Shown here: positions 47,730 to 59,199 of the stretch, one piece after another
Layout of the letters: each line of letters begins with the position of its first letter
Numbering within the stretch: the stretch's first letter is position 1
Assembly (NCBI RefSeq): GCF_008728515.1
Contig: NC_044991.1
Location: 44,782,968 to 44,846,967 of the forward strand
Source of the DNA: Papio anubis
Taxonomy: Eukaryota > Chordata > Mammalia > Primates > Cercopithecidae
Length of the DNA stretch: 64,000 nucleotides
Direction of reading: 5' to 3'
Made by a program: the position numbers and the translations under genes
The notes under the pieces: generated by a model
Database searches by the model: none
What the model saw: the letters and a program-made list of their open reading frames with translations, nothing else
Told to the model about the DNA's origin: nothing

Positions 47730-47850
47730 GATTCTCCTTTTACAAATGCAGGAATGGGATCTAATCTAAATCTGTTAGGTGAAATTGAGTGTGATGCCAG
47801 CATAATGGATGGAAAATCCTTAAATTTTGGAGCAGTTGGAGCACTGAGTG
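47730..47850 (+). CDS. TASP1: Taspase 1, exon 5: residues 95-135
   Basis: A 121-base exon between gtcttttag and AGTG|gtatgt, encoding DSPFTNAGMGSNLN, LLGEIECDASIMDG and KSLNFGAVGALSG. The run gives 40 codons and the first base of Gly135, phase 1. The N of PFTNAG is residue 100 by this count, the position described as active-site Asn100 in the literature. The GEIECDASIMDG block is the strongly conserved asparaginase-2 signature of this family. Skipping the exon would shift the frame. Confidence 0.98.
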
Positions 47851-48690
47851 GTATGTGGGCATTATGACCTACTATCTTTGGAAAATCATGCACGTGACCA
47901 TTTCATGCCTTCTAAAGATGATTATGGTCTTTTTCACCATTACTGCTTGGAATAGTGTTTAAAACAAATATACTTCTTTTTTTATTGAATTTAAAACATA
48001 CAGTCTTAGTTATACGTAGTTTTTGGTTTGAATTTGATCATTCTCCTGTATCCCTTGAAGAGATTAAAGACATTTAAGACTTGATTTAGAATATTAATTT
48101 TACAATTTGAAATACACACTATAGTTTTTGTTGTAAAAAATTTCAGGTAATATAAATAAAGTTTACCTTTGATCCTCCAAATCTTTTCTTTCTCATTTCC
48201 TTTCTCCCTGGGGTTTAACCAGTAAAAATCCAGTGCTTTTATCTATATTTTTATGTAATAGAAACACAGTTTTATTTTGTGCCTGTATTTGTTTTCTTAG
48301 AAAATAAATGTGTTAATTATTATAAACTTTTTAGATTTAAATATAATCTTTGGAGATTTTTTCCACATCAGTACATAAAAGATATGTCTCATGTTTTATA
48401 CTTCATTTTTTAAAGTAAAATATACATGAAATATGTATTTTATGTGTACAGTTTCATGAATTTTTAGATGTAGACATCATATAAGCCGCCACCTAGATCA
48501 AGACATTCAATGTTTCCGTGTCAAAATGTAGAACATTTTCATAATCCCAGAAGGGCCCTTTATGCTTCTCCTCTGTCCATACTTCTTGTGCTCTCTTCCC
48601 CCATGCTAACTTTGGGTACCATAGATTAATTTGCCTGTTCCTAAAACTTACATGAGTGGAATCAGACACTTCTGTGTCTGTTTTCTTTTT

Positions 48691-48993
48691 TTTTTTCTTT
48701 TTTTTTTTTTTTGAGACGGAGTCTCACTGTGTCTCCCAGGCTGGAGTGCAGTGGCCTGATCTCGGCTCACTGCAAGCTCCGCCTCCCGGGTTCACGCCAT
48801 TCTCCCGCCTCAGCCTCCCAAGTAGCTGGGACTACAGGCGCCCGCCACCGTGCCCGGCTAATTTTTTGTATTTTTAGTAGAGACGGGGTTTCACCATGTT
48901 AGCCAGGATAGTCTCGATCTCCTGACCTCGTGATCCACCCGCCTCAGCCTCCCAAAGTGCTGGGATTACAGGCTTCAGCCACCGCGCCCGGCC
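48691..48993 (-). mobile_element. AluY-like, antisense
   Basis: Low-divergence Alu complement with 'gcaagctccgcctcccgggt' and a long T head. It has no target-site duplication of its own that I can see. See the composite insertion finding. Confidence 0.94.
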
Positions 48994-49051
48994 AAACCCT
49001 GAATGATCTGTTTTCACAGTCTACCTCTTTTCTTCTTCATTTATTATTTCA

Positions 49052-49346
49052 ATCTTTTTTTTTCTTTGGAGACGGAGTCTCACTCTGTTGCCCAGGCTGG
49101 AGTGCAGTGGCACAATCTCGCTCACTGCAACCTCCGCCTCCCAGGTTCAAGTGATTCTTCTGCCTCTGCCTCCCGAATAACTGGGACTACAGGCACCAGC
49201 CACCACGCAGGGCTAATTTTTGTATTTTTAGTAGAGATGACGTTTCACCACATTGGCCAGGCTGGTCTCGAACTCCTGACCTTATAATCCACCTGCCTCA
49301 GCCTCCCAAAGTGCTGAAATTACAGGTGTGAGCCACCGCACCCAGC
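49052..49346 (-). mobile_element. Alu, antisense
   Basis: Full Alu complement. It is separated from the preceding Alu by 58 non-Alu bases. Sequence ctgttttctttt occurs at 49347-49358, immediately after it, and at 48679-48690, before the preceding Alu. Confidence 0.94.
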
Positions 49347-49570
49347 CTGTTTTCTTTTGCTTAATGTTATGCCTGTGAGATGGATCCATGTTTTGTGTCA
49401 GTAGTATTTTATTTTTTACCACTTAGTAGTATTTCATTGAGTGAATATACCATAACTTCTGTATTTAGTCTCCTCTTAATGGGCATATGAAATTTCTAGT
49501 TTTTTATTTTTTTGAGTAAAGCTTCAGTGAATATTATTTTACATGTCTTTTGGAAGACATATGTACTTCT

Positions 49571-49874
49571 GTTTGTTTTTTTTTTTTTTTTTGAGATGGA
49601 GTCTCATTCTGTCACCCAGCCTGGAGTGCAGTGGTACCATCTTGGCTCACTGCAACCTCTGCCTCCCAGGTTCAGTTGATTCTTCTGCCTCAGCCTCCCA
49701 AGTAGCTGGGACTACAGGCACCCATCACAATGCCTGGCTAATTTTTGTATTTTTAGTAGAAACAGGGTTTCACCATGTTGGCCAGGCTGGTCTTGAAGTT
49801 ATGACCTCAAGTGGTCTGCCGGCCTCGGCCTCCCAGAGTGCTGGGATTATAGGCGTGAGCCACAATGCCTGGCC
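49571..49874 (-). mobile_element. Alu, antisense, with 14-base TSD
   Basis: Full Alu complement with the duplication acatatgtacttct at 49557-49570 and 49875-49888. Confidence 0.96.
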
Positions 49875-50051
49875 ACATATGTACTTCTTTAGGTACATAT
49901 GCATATATGTTTTGCTTTAATAGATACTGCTGTTTTTCAAAAGTAACTGTTACAATTTATACTCCCACTAGCAGTGTAGGAGCTTTTCAGTTACTCTGCA
50001 TCCTTGCCAATTTTTGGTATTGTTATTGTTTTTAAAATTCAGCCATTTTGA

Positions 50052-50130
50052 TATGTGTGTAGTGGTATTATTTAGTGTCCCTAGTGACTTATGTGTGTAG
50101 TGGTGTCCAATTCGAGTGTCCCTAATGACT
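50052..50130. repeat. Two-unit tandem duplication in L1M
   Basis: Unit 50052-50089 (38 bases) is followed by a 41-base diverged copy at 50090-50130. Both begin tatgtgtgtagtggt and end with a gtgtcccta(g/a)tgact block. Confidence 0.85.
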
Positions 50131-50713
50131 TATAAGAGCCTTTTCATATGCTTATTAACCATTTAGATATCCTTGTTGAGAAGTGCATGTTCGCACCTTT
50201 TGCAGATTTTTATTTGATTATATCTTCTATTGATTTGTTGGAGTATTTTAAATATTTTACATACAAATCCTTTGTAAGATACATGTATTATGGATATCTT
50301 CTCCCAGTCTATGGTTTGCCTTTGCAGTCTCTTAATGGTGTTTTTTGATGAATAGAAGTTTCTGATTTTAATGAAGTTTAAGTTAGCAACCTTTTCTTTT
50401 ATGATTAACTCTTTGTATTTTAAGAAGTTTTTGCCTGTTCAAAGTTATGAAGATAGTCTTCATTCTTTTCTTTCTGTAATTTTATTGTTTTTATCCTTCA
50501 CATTTAGCTTTCTTATCAAGCTCAAATTAATTTTTGTATATGTAACATAGCGGTCAACATTTGTTTATTTTTTCCTCATATGGATATCCAAATGGTCCAT
50601 TGCCCTCTATTGAAAGGAAGTCTTTTCCTCATAGAATTGTGTTGGGAAATTAGGTGGCTGTGTGATAATTTTTTACTGTACACTGTTATGGCTGCTTTCA
50701 AAAATGAGTTGGG

Positions 50714-50813
50714 ACCCGGGAGGCGGCGGAGCTTGCAGTGAGTGGAGATTGCACCACTGCACTCCAGCCTGGGTGACAGAGCGAGACTCCGTCTCAAAAA
50801 AAAAAAAAAAAAA
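50714..50813 (+). mobile_element. Alu 3' fragment, sense, with TSD
   Basis: The last 100 bases of a young-looking Alu plus its A-tail. Both flanks show gagttggg, so the truncation occurred at insertion. Confidence 0.93.
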
Positions 50814-51761
50814 AAGAGTTGGGGATTTTTTTCCCTATTCTTTGAAAAGGTTTGTATATGATTGGAATAATTTCTTTTTAATTGTTTGAAAGAATTCATA
50901 AATTATTTCAAATTAGTGGGGTTTTCTTTGTGGGAAGTTTTAAAAGTAGGATTCAATATTTTTAGCATTTATATGATTGTATTTTCTTTTTCATGTGCAT
51001 TTTTCTAGGAATTTGTCTGTTTCATATGAGTTGTCAAATTTGTTTGCCTAAAGACATTTTAGTTAGCTTTCTTTATTGATTTCTAGTTTAATTCCACTGT
51101 GGCCAGAGAATGTACTATGTATGATACCAATCCCTTGAAGATTTTAGAGACTTGCTATATGGCTCAGATTATGGTGTGTTTTGGTAAATTTCCATGTGAA
51201 CTTCAAAACAATATGTATTCTGGAGTTGTTGAGTACAGTGCTCTATATGTGTCACTTAGGTCAATTTGGTTATTTATTTGTTCTGATGTTTTATATCATT
51301 TCTTTTTTGTGATAGTTAAGAAAGGGTGGTTCAATTAGTTTTACTTTTACTTTTTTTACTATGAAGTTTTATTGGTATTTAATACAATTTCATGTGTTTG
51401 AAGGCCATTAGGATTTCTCTGGGTACTACCTGTTCATACCTGTTGTGTGGCTTACCTTTTAACTCTGTTTATAATATCCTTAATCATACTGCAATTAAAA
51501 ATTTTTCTTTGTCCAACTTACTGCTTTCTCTTTTGTGGCTTTTGTATTTTGTATTTCTTAAAGTCTCTTATAATTTATAAGCGTAATTTACTTGTATTTT
51601 CTTCTAACACATGTATAGTTTATTTTTCCTTTACCTCTTGAATGCGTTTTTTTTTTCCTGAAATGACTGAGAATTGTTCCTACATAGTTAATTGAATAAG
51701 TACAGTTTATTAAATGACTGTAATACCCTAGGCATTGTTCTACAGTGGTTTACATATTTTA

Positions 51762-52068
51762 TTTATCTATTTATTTATTTATTTTTGAGACGGAATCTTG
51801 CCCTGTTGGCCGAGGTTGGAGTGCAGTGGTGCGATCTTAGCTCACTGCAACCTCCGCCTCCTGGGTTCAAGTGATTCTCCTGCCTCAGCCTTCTGAGTAA
51901 CTGGGATAACAGGTGTGTGCCACTATGCCTGGCTAATTTTTATATTTTTGGTAGAGATGGGTTTCACCATGCTGGCTAAGCTGGTCTTGACATCCTGATC
52001 TCGGGTGGTCCGCCTGCCTCAGCCTCCCAAAGTGCTGGGATTACAGGCGTGAACCACCGTGTCTGGCC
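51762..52068 (-). mobile_element. Alu, antisense, with 19-base TSD
   Basis: Full Alu complement with a (ttta)n head. The duplication cagtggtttacatatttta (51743-51761 and 52069-52087) is nearly exact. Confidence 0.96.
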
Positions 52069-52086
52069 CAGTGGTTTACATATTTT

Positions 52087-52262
52087 AAATCATTTAGTTC
52101 TCACAATACCCTTATGAGGCCTATGCTTTTATCCTATGTAATACCATTATGAGATCTATGCTTTTAAATCATTTAATTCTCACAATGCTCTTATGAGGTC
52201 TGTGCTTTGCAGATGAGGAAACTGAGACACAAGAGAGATTTAGTAGTTTGTCCAAGGACATT
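52087..52262 (-). mobile_element. MIR, antisense, with internal duplication
   Basis: Ends in the classic MIR complement 'gatgaggaaactgagacac', 'agtagtttgtccaagg'. Its left part is duplicated: 52087-52130 and 52166-52208 match, offset 79. Confidence 0.75.
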
Positions 52263-53394
52263 GTATTATTCTGGGTAAAACTAGAAGACAGAAACCATAC
52301 CATAGTTTAAATAGAAGTTTAATATAAAGAGTTATTAAGCAGTGATTGGAGAGTAACTCTGTAAACATGGGAAGAGAACTCAAAAATGTATCCTAGGGCA
52401 GAGGGAGAATACCCAAAGAGAACACATTTGGAAGTAGGTTTAGACCTCATTGAAGAAGGTGTGGCTATCATCCACTGTATGGCAGAGAAGTTGCTGAATT
52501 ACCCAGGCCAGAGCTAGTCTATAGTTAATGTGTGAGTAGGATCAATCCTGTGAGGCAGAGGCAAGCTTAGGCTGGTAGGTGGGCACACAGAGGTCAAGAT
52601 GCTGTGAGAATTAAACCTCCCTGGGCAGGATAAAGATTGGCCTTTGGCTCACTGCACAGGCACCCTGTGGAACACTTGCTATGTGTGCCTATGGGGCTGA
52701 GCATTGGGTGTGGGGATCAACGTCCTGAACTGGAGTATGGTCTCATTCTTTCTGGAGCTCTCAGCTATGCTGCTGTGGCACCAATCAGGAGCCGGAGAAA
52801 ACGTGGTGTCCAAATGCTGGAGAAAGCTGCTCCCTGTGGGCACTTAGCACAGGAGAGTACCACATTGGCCAAAGTGAAGCCTGGTGAGCAAGATACCCTT
52901 TCTTCCTACAGTATTTCTTTAGTGTCCTCTACTGACAAAACTTACCCATTGTGCTAGCTGGCAAAGGAAACATACTTAGAGGGCCCATATCCATTTTCAC
53001 ACATCAGGCAACAAAGGGTGAATTTGTAGCTGAGAAGCGATAAACTGATTAACTGGAACAGTTACAAAGTAGTCTGACTCCTAGGCTTTTACCTTTGTGT
53101 TCTTTCTCCCTCTTATATGTAGTTAACCCTTTTCCTACTGATTTGAAATATTAAATACCTAAATTCACAAGTGTCTGTTTCTGAACTTTAGCTTTATTCT
53201 ATTCCATTGACATATTTGTTTATTTTGTACTCAAACCACTCTTTTTTAATTAGAATAGCTTCAAATAAAAAAAAAGATATCTTGCAGGGTAAATACCTCT
53301 TCATTTTTCTTTTTCAAAGTTTTCTTTTCCTGATTAAGAGTCAGCTTCTCATGCATCGTGGAAATCCTTTTGTGGTTTGATGGAGAATTGGATT

Positions 53395-53700
53395 TATAAG
53401 TTATATAATTGGACTTATAAGTTATATAAACTTATAAATGTATGTTATATAATGTATACATATACGTATATGTATACATTATATACATATAAATGTATAC
53501 ATATATACATATATACATAAACTTATAAATGTATACATATATAAGTTATATAAACTTATAAGTTATATAAACTTATAAATGTATGTTATAACTTATAAAT
53601 CCAATTTATAACTTATAAATTGTTAATTTACAAATTATATAAAGTTACAAATTGGATTTATAAGTTGGATTAAAGATTTGGATTTATAAGTTAACTTGGA
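53395..53700. repeat. AT-rich palindromic block
   Basis: About 300 bases made of permuted ttataagttatataa, ttataaatgtat and atacatata units. It includes a perfect 40-base palindrome at 53446-53485 centred on CG at 53465-53466. Nothing in it codes. Confidence 0.9.
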
Positions 53701-54152
53701 AAAGTTTAATGTCTTTACAATATTGAATCATCACATCCAGAATTATATTGTTTTCAGAAGTAGGAGACCTGATTTGGGCTTTTCTTTATCTTGTTTTGTA
53801 TTTCATACTTTTTTTGTGGAAGATTTGGTATTGAACTACATTTCTACAGTTGGTTTTGCTTAGAATCAATCTGTTGGCCTTAATTTAAATTTTTATAGTC
53901 TCTTTATATATCCCACTGATGATTTGTTTGTATTAATAATGTCCTGAAAGGCAGGCATAGATTAATGATGAAGGGTATGGTCTTCGATATTAGCTGCCTC
54001 TGTGTTAAAATTCAGCGCTGTGATCATGGGCAGGCAACTTAACTCTCTTTATAAATGTTTTCTCATTAATCAGATAGGATTAATAAGTGTTGGTTATATG
54101 ACAGAATTGAAGGATCAGCGAACTCATCCGATACATTTAAGAGTTTGGCACT

Positions 54153-54463
54153 GGCCGGGCGCGGTGGCTCAAGCCTGTAATCCCAGCACTTTGGGAGGCC
54201 GAGACGGGCGGATCACGAGGTCAGGAGATCGAGACCATCCTGGCGAACACGGTGAAACCCCGTCTCTACTAAAAAATACAAAAAAAAACTAGCCGGGCGA
54301 GGCGGCGGGCGCCTGTAGTCCCAGCTACTCGGGAGGCTGAGGCAGGAGAATGGCGTAAACTCGGGGGGCGGAGCTTGCAGTGAGCTGAGATCCGGCCACT
54401 GCACTCCAGCCCGGGCGACAGAGCCAGACTCCGTCTCAAAAAAAAAAAAAAAAAAAAAAAAAA
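54153..54463 (+). mobile_element. Young AluY of Old World monkey (AluYR) type, sense
   Basis: Very low-divergence sense Alu with 24 or more A at its end and a target-site duplication aagagtttggcact. It carries 'ggctcaagcctgtaatcc', 'gagacgggcgg', 'aactagccgggcgaggcgg' and 'gagatccggccactg', a combination I know from rhesus-lineage AluYR subfamilies. Subfamily from memory; no database check. Confidence 0.88.
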
Positions 54464-55270
54464 GAGTTTGGCACTAGGCCTGCAGCATATTAGGAAATAG
54501 TTACTTTCATTGCCTTCCACCATCATCATCATTGTTGTCATCACTGTCATTGTCTTTGTCATTGTCATCTTGACAGTGTTTATGACACTCAAACTGTCCT
54601 GTCAGTTCTCCTGGATAAGCACCGTCACCTCACTTGTACATACTGGTTGGCCTCTTGGAAAGAATCTGAACTACATTTTAAGTTACAATCTTTTATATAG
54701 TTGGCCTTCTCTCCCACCCTTACCCAATTTGAAGGACATTTCCCCGTTCTCTCTCTCTTGTAGGTGACATTTAAAAGTTTTGGCTTATTTTTCCCCCATT
54801 AATTTTTATCTCCAAGGTCAACTTGAAGCTGTTTTTAATGATGTTTATTCTTTAAAGGGAGTTTATGGTTTTGTGGTCACTAAATGCCTGGAGCATGTAT
54901 ATAGTTTTGATAGTAAGATAGTATCACATTTTCAGTTCATTTTAAACACTCTATTCTGAAATCTATTAAAAAAGATTTAATTTAATTTAAATATATAGTA
55001 TTTCAGTTCAGCCTTTGCTTCTGTAGCACATGACAAAACATGAGAATATGTATTTTATATTTGTTCTTTTCTTGCTTCTAGGTTTTCATTTATTTTTTGA
55101 TTTAACTCTTATTGCTCATAGTTATTAAGGGTTTTCATTAGTGTTACTTGATATATCAAAAAAGAATTTCCAAGATATATTCAAGTTGTTTTATTGAAAC
55201 AACTGCAAAACTGAGTGGGAAACTGAAAGACATTTCTGACATCTTTTTTGCCAATTTTTTTTTTTTATAG

Positions 55271-55355
55271 GAATCAAGAACCCAGTCTCAGTTGCCAACA
55301 GACTCTTATGTGAAGGGCAGAAGGGCAAGCTCTCGGCTGGCAGAATTCCTCCCTG
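55271..55355 (+). CDS. TASP1: Taspase 1, exon 6: residues 135-163
   Basis: An 85-base exon with a strong T-rich acceptor (tttttttatag) and donor CCCTG|gtaacc. It completes Gly135 and encodes IKNPVSVANRLLCEGQKGKL then SAGRIPP, leaving two bases (TG) of Cys163 for the next exon. The donor departs from consensus after the GTAA. The next exon, which should begin by completing Cys163 before FLVGEG, is not in the window, so intron 6 exceeds 8.6 kb. Confidence 0.97.
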
Positions 55356-55765
55356 GTAACCACTTTGTTCTTCCCAACTTTCCCTGTCTTTAGTGCATTT
55401 TTATCCACAGAAGGCTGATGCTGTTGGTTACATACCAGGTATCATGCCTTTGAAGAAGAAGATAAACTTTGTTCTGTGATCATGGAACATTTTGTACAGC
55501 TGATAAAGTTCTGGATGGAAAAGAATATTATGGATTAAAGCAGAAAGGGGATCAGTGTTCAACTGGGCTCATTTTATTTTGAAACTTAAAAAAAAAGTTA
55601 CACATTGTAGTCTAGAGTCTAAAGTAATTTTTAAATTTGAGAAGTTCTTAGCATAAAAGTACATGGAATATAGTAAATAGCCCTTATGAACCTGTGATCC
55701 AGCTCCAGTAATTACCAGTGTTTTGTTCTTATCTGTCTCATGCATCTCAGGTTTTTTCCTATAGG

Positions 55766-56096
55766 GTTTTTTGTTTTTGTTTTTGTTTATTTTTATTTTA
55801 TTTTATTATTTTTTTTTTGAGATAAGGTCTCACTCTGTCACCCAGGCTGGAGTGCAGTGGTACAGTCATGGCTCACTGCAGCCTTGACCTCCTCTGCTCA
55901 AGAGATCTTCCTGCCTCAACCTCCTGAGTAGCTGGGACTACATGCTTGTACCACCATTCCTGGATATTTTATTTTTTTTAGAGATGGGGTCTTGCTACGC
56001 TGCACAGGCTCATCTCAAACTCCTTGATTCAAGCAATCCTCCTGCCTTGGCCTCCCAGAGAGCTGGGATTATAGGCATGAGCCACTGTGTCTGGCC
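55766..56096 (-). mobile_element. Old Alu (AluJ-like), antisense
   Basis: Diverged Alu complement with a (tttta)n head. Flanks share cctatag. Confidence 0.92.
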
Positions 56097-56889
56097 CCTA
56101 TAGTATTTTAAAGCAAATCCCCGACACCATAGTTTACCCTTAAATAGTTTTGTAAGTAATTCTGTGTTTGCAAAACATAGCCACCGTACTGTTAGCTTGC
56201 CTAACAATATTAAAACTTATGCTTTAATACCATGTTATACTTAGTCTATGCTCAGCATACCTGGTTATGGAGGTTACATTAATGTTCTGTGTTCAAAGTT
56301 GTGGTGACAGTGCTGTAGGAATCACTTTGTTTGATTCTACTGTGTTTTGAAGTCACAGAAAATATATAGTTAAAAAAAATCTTAAATCCTTTACCCAGCT
56401 AGATTTAAAATTTTAATTATATATATCCCAGTTTAATTATGGCACTAGAGAGTCAATTATGAAAAAATTCTCAAATATTAATTTTTAATATGTGTTTTTG
56501 ATCAAGCAGTGGTAAGGGGTAGCAAATCTGATTTATTGAGATCCTTTCTAATATCTGTTGGATTGATTTCAGTAAGTTTCCTGGTAACTCTGAAAGTGAG
56601 AAAAGTGATTTAAAAAAATCTTCCCTCATGATTTATTTAAAAAATGCTTCTCTCATGATTTATGTTAAACCCATGCTATTTTGTTTAACTGGTATGAGAT
56701 TATCAATCCAAAATTTACTAAGTATTTGTTTAGTAGGTACATGTGGAGTCCTTCTATCCATACGTTTTTAAGGGAGTAGTAAGTGCAAAGAGATTGTCTC
56801 TGGATTTATATTCTCTGTAATGTGCATTTAAACATGACTGTGTTCTTTCACCCAATATTTTCTATTGTGTGTAGAACCTAATTAACATG

Positions 56890-58190
56890 AACTAAACAAT
56901 TTAGAAGACATGTACCCAGTAGGGAGGAGAAGATGTTGTTGTTTGGTTGGCAAGAAAAATAGCATAAACAGTGTAAAAAGCATTTGGAAGTTCACCTGCA
57001 AGTCTACTATAATCCCGTTGCCCCCACTCCTCATGGTGTTTACCAAGCAAATTCTCAAATTTATATGGAGGAGCAAATGTAAAAGAATAGTAAAGACAGT
57101 TGTAAAACAGATGAAAGAGTTGGACGTACTTAATGGATAGCATGATACTTTTATATAATACTATAGGAATTAAAACAGGTTGATATAGATATAGATAAAA
57201 AGATCAGTAAGAACTGCAAGTCTAGAAGCTGACTCAGTGCATGAGGGAATTTGGTCTGTGACAACAGTGTCATCTCAAATCATTGTGGGGAAAAATAATG
57301 GTGTATTAAATAAATTGTGTTGGGACAGTTGGCCACCTAGTGCAAGAACATTAAATTCCGATGTCGTATCACTAAGAAAATGCCCAAACCCAAAAGTAAA
57401 AAAGTGTAGTATAAAAATATTAGGAAAAAATATGGCAGAGTATTCTTATGACTATGAGGCAGCAAAAAATTTATTAAGATAAAAAATAAAGCTAAGTATT
57501 GAAACATATGACAAGTGAAGATGTACACCGGTTATACAACTGAAGATACTACGATCAGAATTAAAAGACAGTATGTCCTTTGGAACTGAGAAAAATTATT
57601 TGCAGGATATGTAGCAAACAAAAGATTATCCAGAGTGTTTATGAACTAGAAAATATCAATAAGAAAAAGACAGCTCACATTTTAAAAATCAGTAAAGGAT
57701 ACAAATAGGCAATTTATGGGAAAGAAAATATTAATGGGATATAAACATATGAAAAGGTGCCCAATAATATTAATCAAGGAATTGTTAGTAATAAAATAGA
57801 TGATATTTTCACCTTTTTCAAGTAGCAAAATTAACAAAGACCAACAATATGCAGAATTATTCAGGGCATAGAAAAATCGGTTCTTTTGCTGTTGATGGGA
57901 ACATAAACAGCCGGTTGAGAGACATTTGGATATTATTTATTAAGTACAAATTAAAAATGCACATTGTATGCCCAGCATTTCTATCCTGAGACAAAATGCC
58001 TTCACAAGATGGCTCATACAGCACAAGAAGGCTATAGCATTGTTGTTTGTAGAATATAAAAATGTAAGCTCCCGAAATACCCATCAATGGCTAAATAAAC
58101 TGTTTTCTAGTTATATTATTAGATATCCTGTGGCATTAGAAAAAAGGACAGAAACATTTGCGTATAGTAACATGGCTTACTGTTAGAATT
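56890..58190 (+). mobile_element. Old L1M ORF2 region, sense
   Basis: Sense L1M with 'ctcaaatttatatggaggag', 'attgtgttgggacagttggc' and a 3' part 'gatgggaacataaacag', 'aaatacccatcaatggctaa'. This is one of the few LINE copies parallel to the gene; it is heavily degraded. Confidence 0.75.
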
Positions 58191-58570
58191 AATTTACTTG
58201 GGCTGCTTTAACAAAAATACCTTAGATTCAGTGGCTTAAACAGTAGAAATGTATTTCTCACAGTTCTGGAAGTTAAGAAGTCCAAGAACTAGGTTCCAGC
58301 CTGTTTGGTTTCTGGTAAGCGTTCCTTTTCTGGCTTGCTTTCTCACTGTGTCCTTACACTAGAGATAGGGGTATAGGGAATGGGTTGTTGAGAGAGAGAA
58401 AACTTTCCTTCTTATAAAGACACTAATAGCATCACGAGGGCCCTACCCTCATGACTTTATCCAACTCCGATGATCTCCCAAAGGCCCCATCTCCAAATAT
58501 TATCATATTGAGGGCTAGGGCTTCAACAAATGAATTTTTGGGTGGACACGATTCAGTTCAGAAATAGATC
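58190..58570 (-). mobile_element. MLT1-type MaLR LTR, antisense
   Basis: Old LTR complement with 'tatttctcacagttctggaa', 'cttcttataaagacacta' and 'caaaggccccatctccaaat' in the usual order. No internal region. Confidence 0.8.
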
Positions 58571-59199
58571 TCACATTGTAGAGTAAACAAATCAAGTTGC
58601 TGATGATATGTTCATTTTGACTTCTGTTTTCTTAAAAAAATTACAAAACAATATGATGCATACCTGTTTTCTGCCACCTAGGATAGGAAATAAAACACCA
58701 CCAAAAGATTTGGAGCTGCCTAGACTAAACTCTGCCAATTTACATTTCTGCCTACAATGTCTTATGATCATTCAACCAAACACTTAACAGGAGTAATATA
58801 ATATTTTAAAAATCTTTCCAAAGTTAAAAGGGAAGAGATTTAACATGTACTCCTTGTTCCTTCCACTGTCTCACATGCTCACCCTGACACCCATCTCTGC
58901 CCTACCTCTAGGTAACAATAACCCTGATTTTAAGCTTTTCTCATTGCCATATATTCTTTCATATTATTACAGCCTATCTAATACTCTAATTTTCTGTGGC
59001 TACATAAATACATGCATAGATGTACAAAAAAGACTTGTAAAGTAGGTTATGAAGCCCACTGTGATCACCTCAGGGAAAGAGGGAAGAGGGAGTAAGATGA
59101 GGCAGTTGTCCAAGGGGACATATGCAATATTTTAATATTTCACAATGAGAAAACATACAGGTGAAAGTGATGGCTACCTCTTTATTAAAATGATATAAT

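Larger units (their letters stand above)
48410..51650 (-). mobile_element. Old L1M, antisense
   Basis: L1M 3' UTR complement (48410-48680) continuing after two Alus at 49347 and then through ORF2 complement to about 51650 ('actcccactagcagtgtagg', 'attccactgtggccagagaa'). No open frame of interest remains. Confidence 0.78.
47851..55270 (+). other. TASP1: TASP1 intron 5
   Basis: Phase-1 intron of 7.4 kb with donor gtatgt. 47851-48400 is AT-rich without recognisable repeats. 48410-51650 is L1M with Alus. I recognise nothing in 52265-53390 or 54480-55270. Confidence 0.9.
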
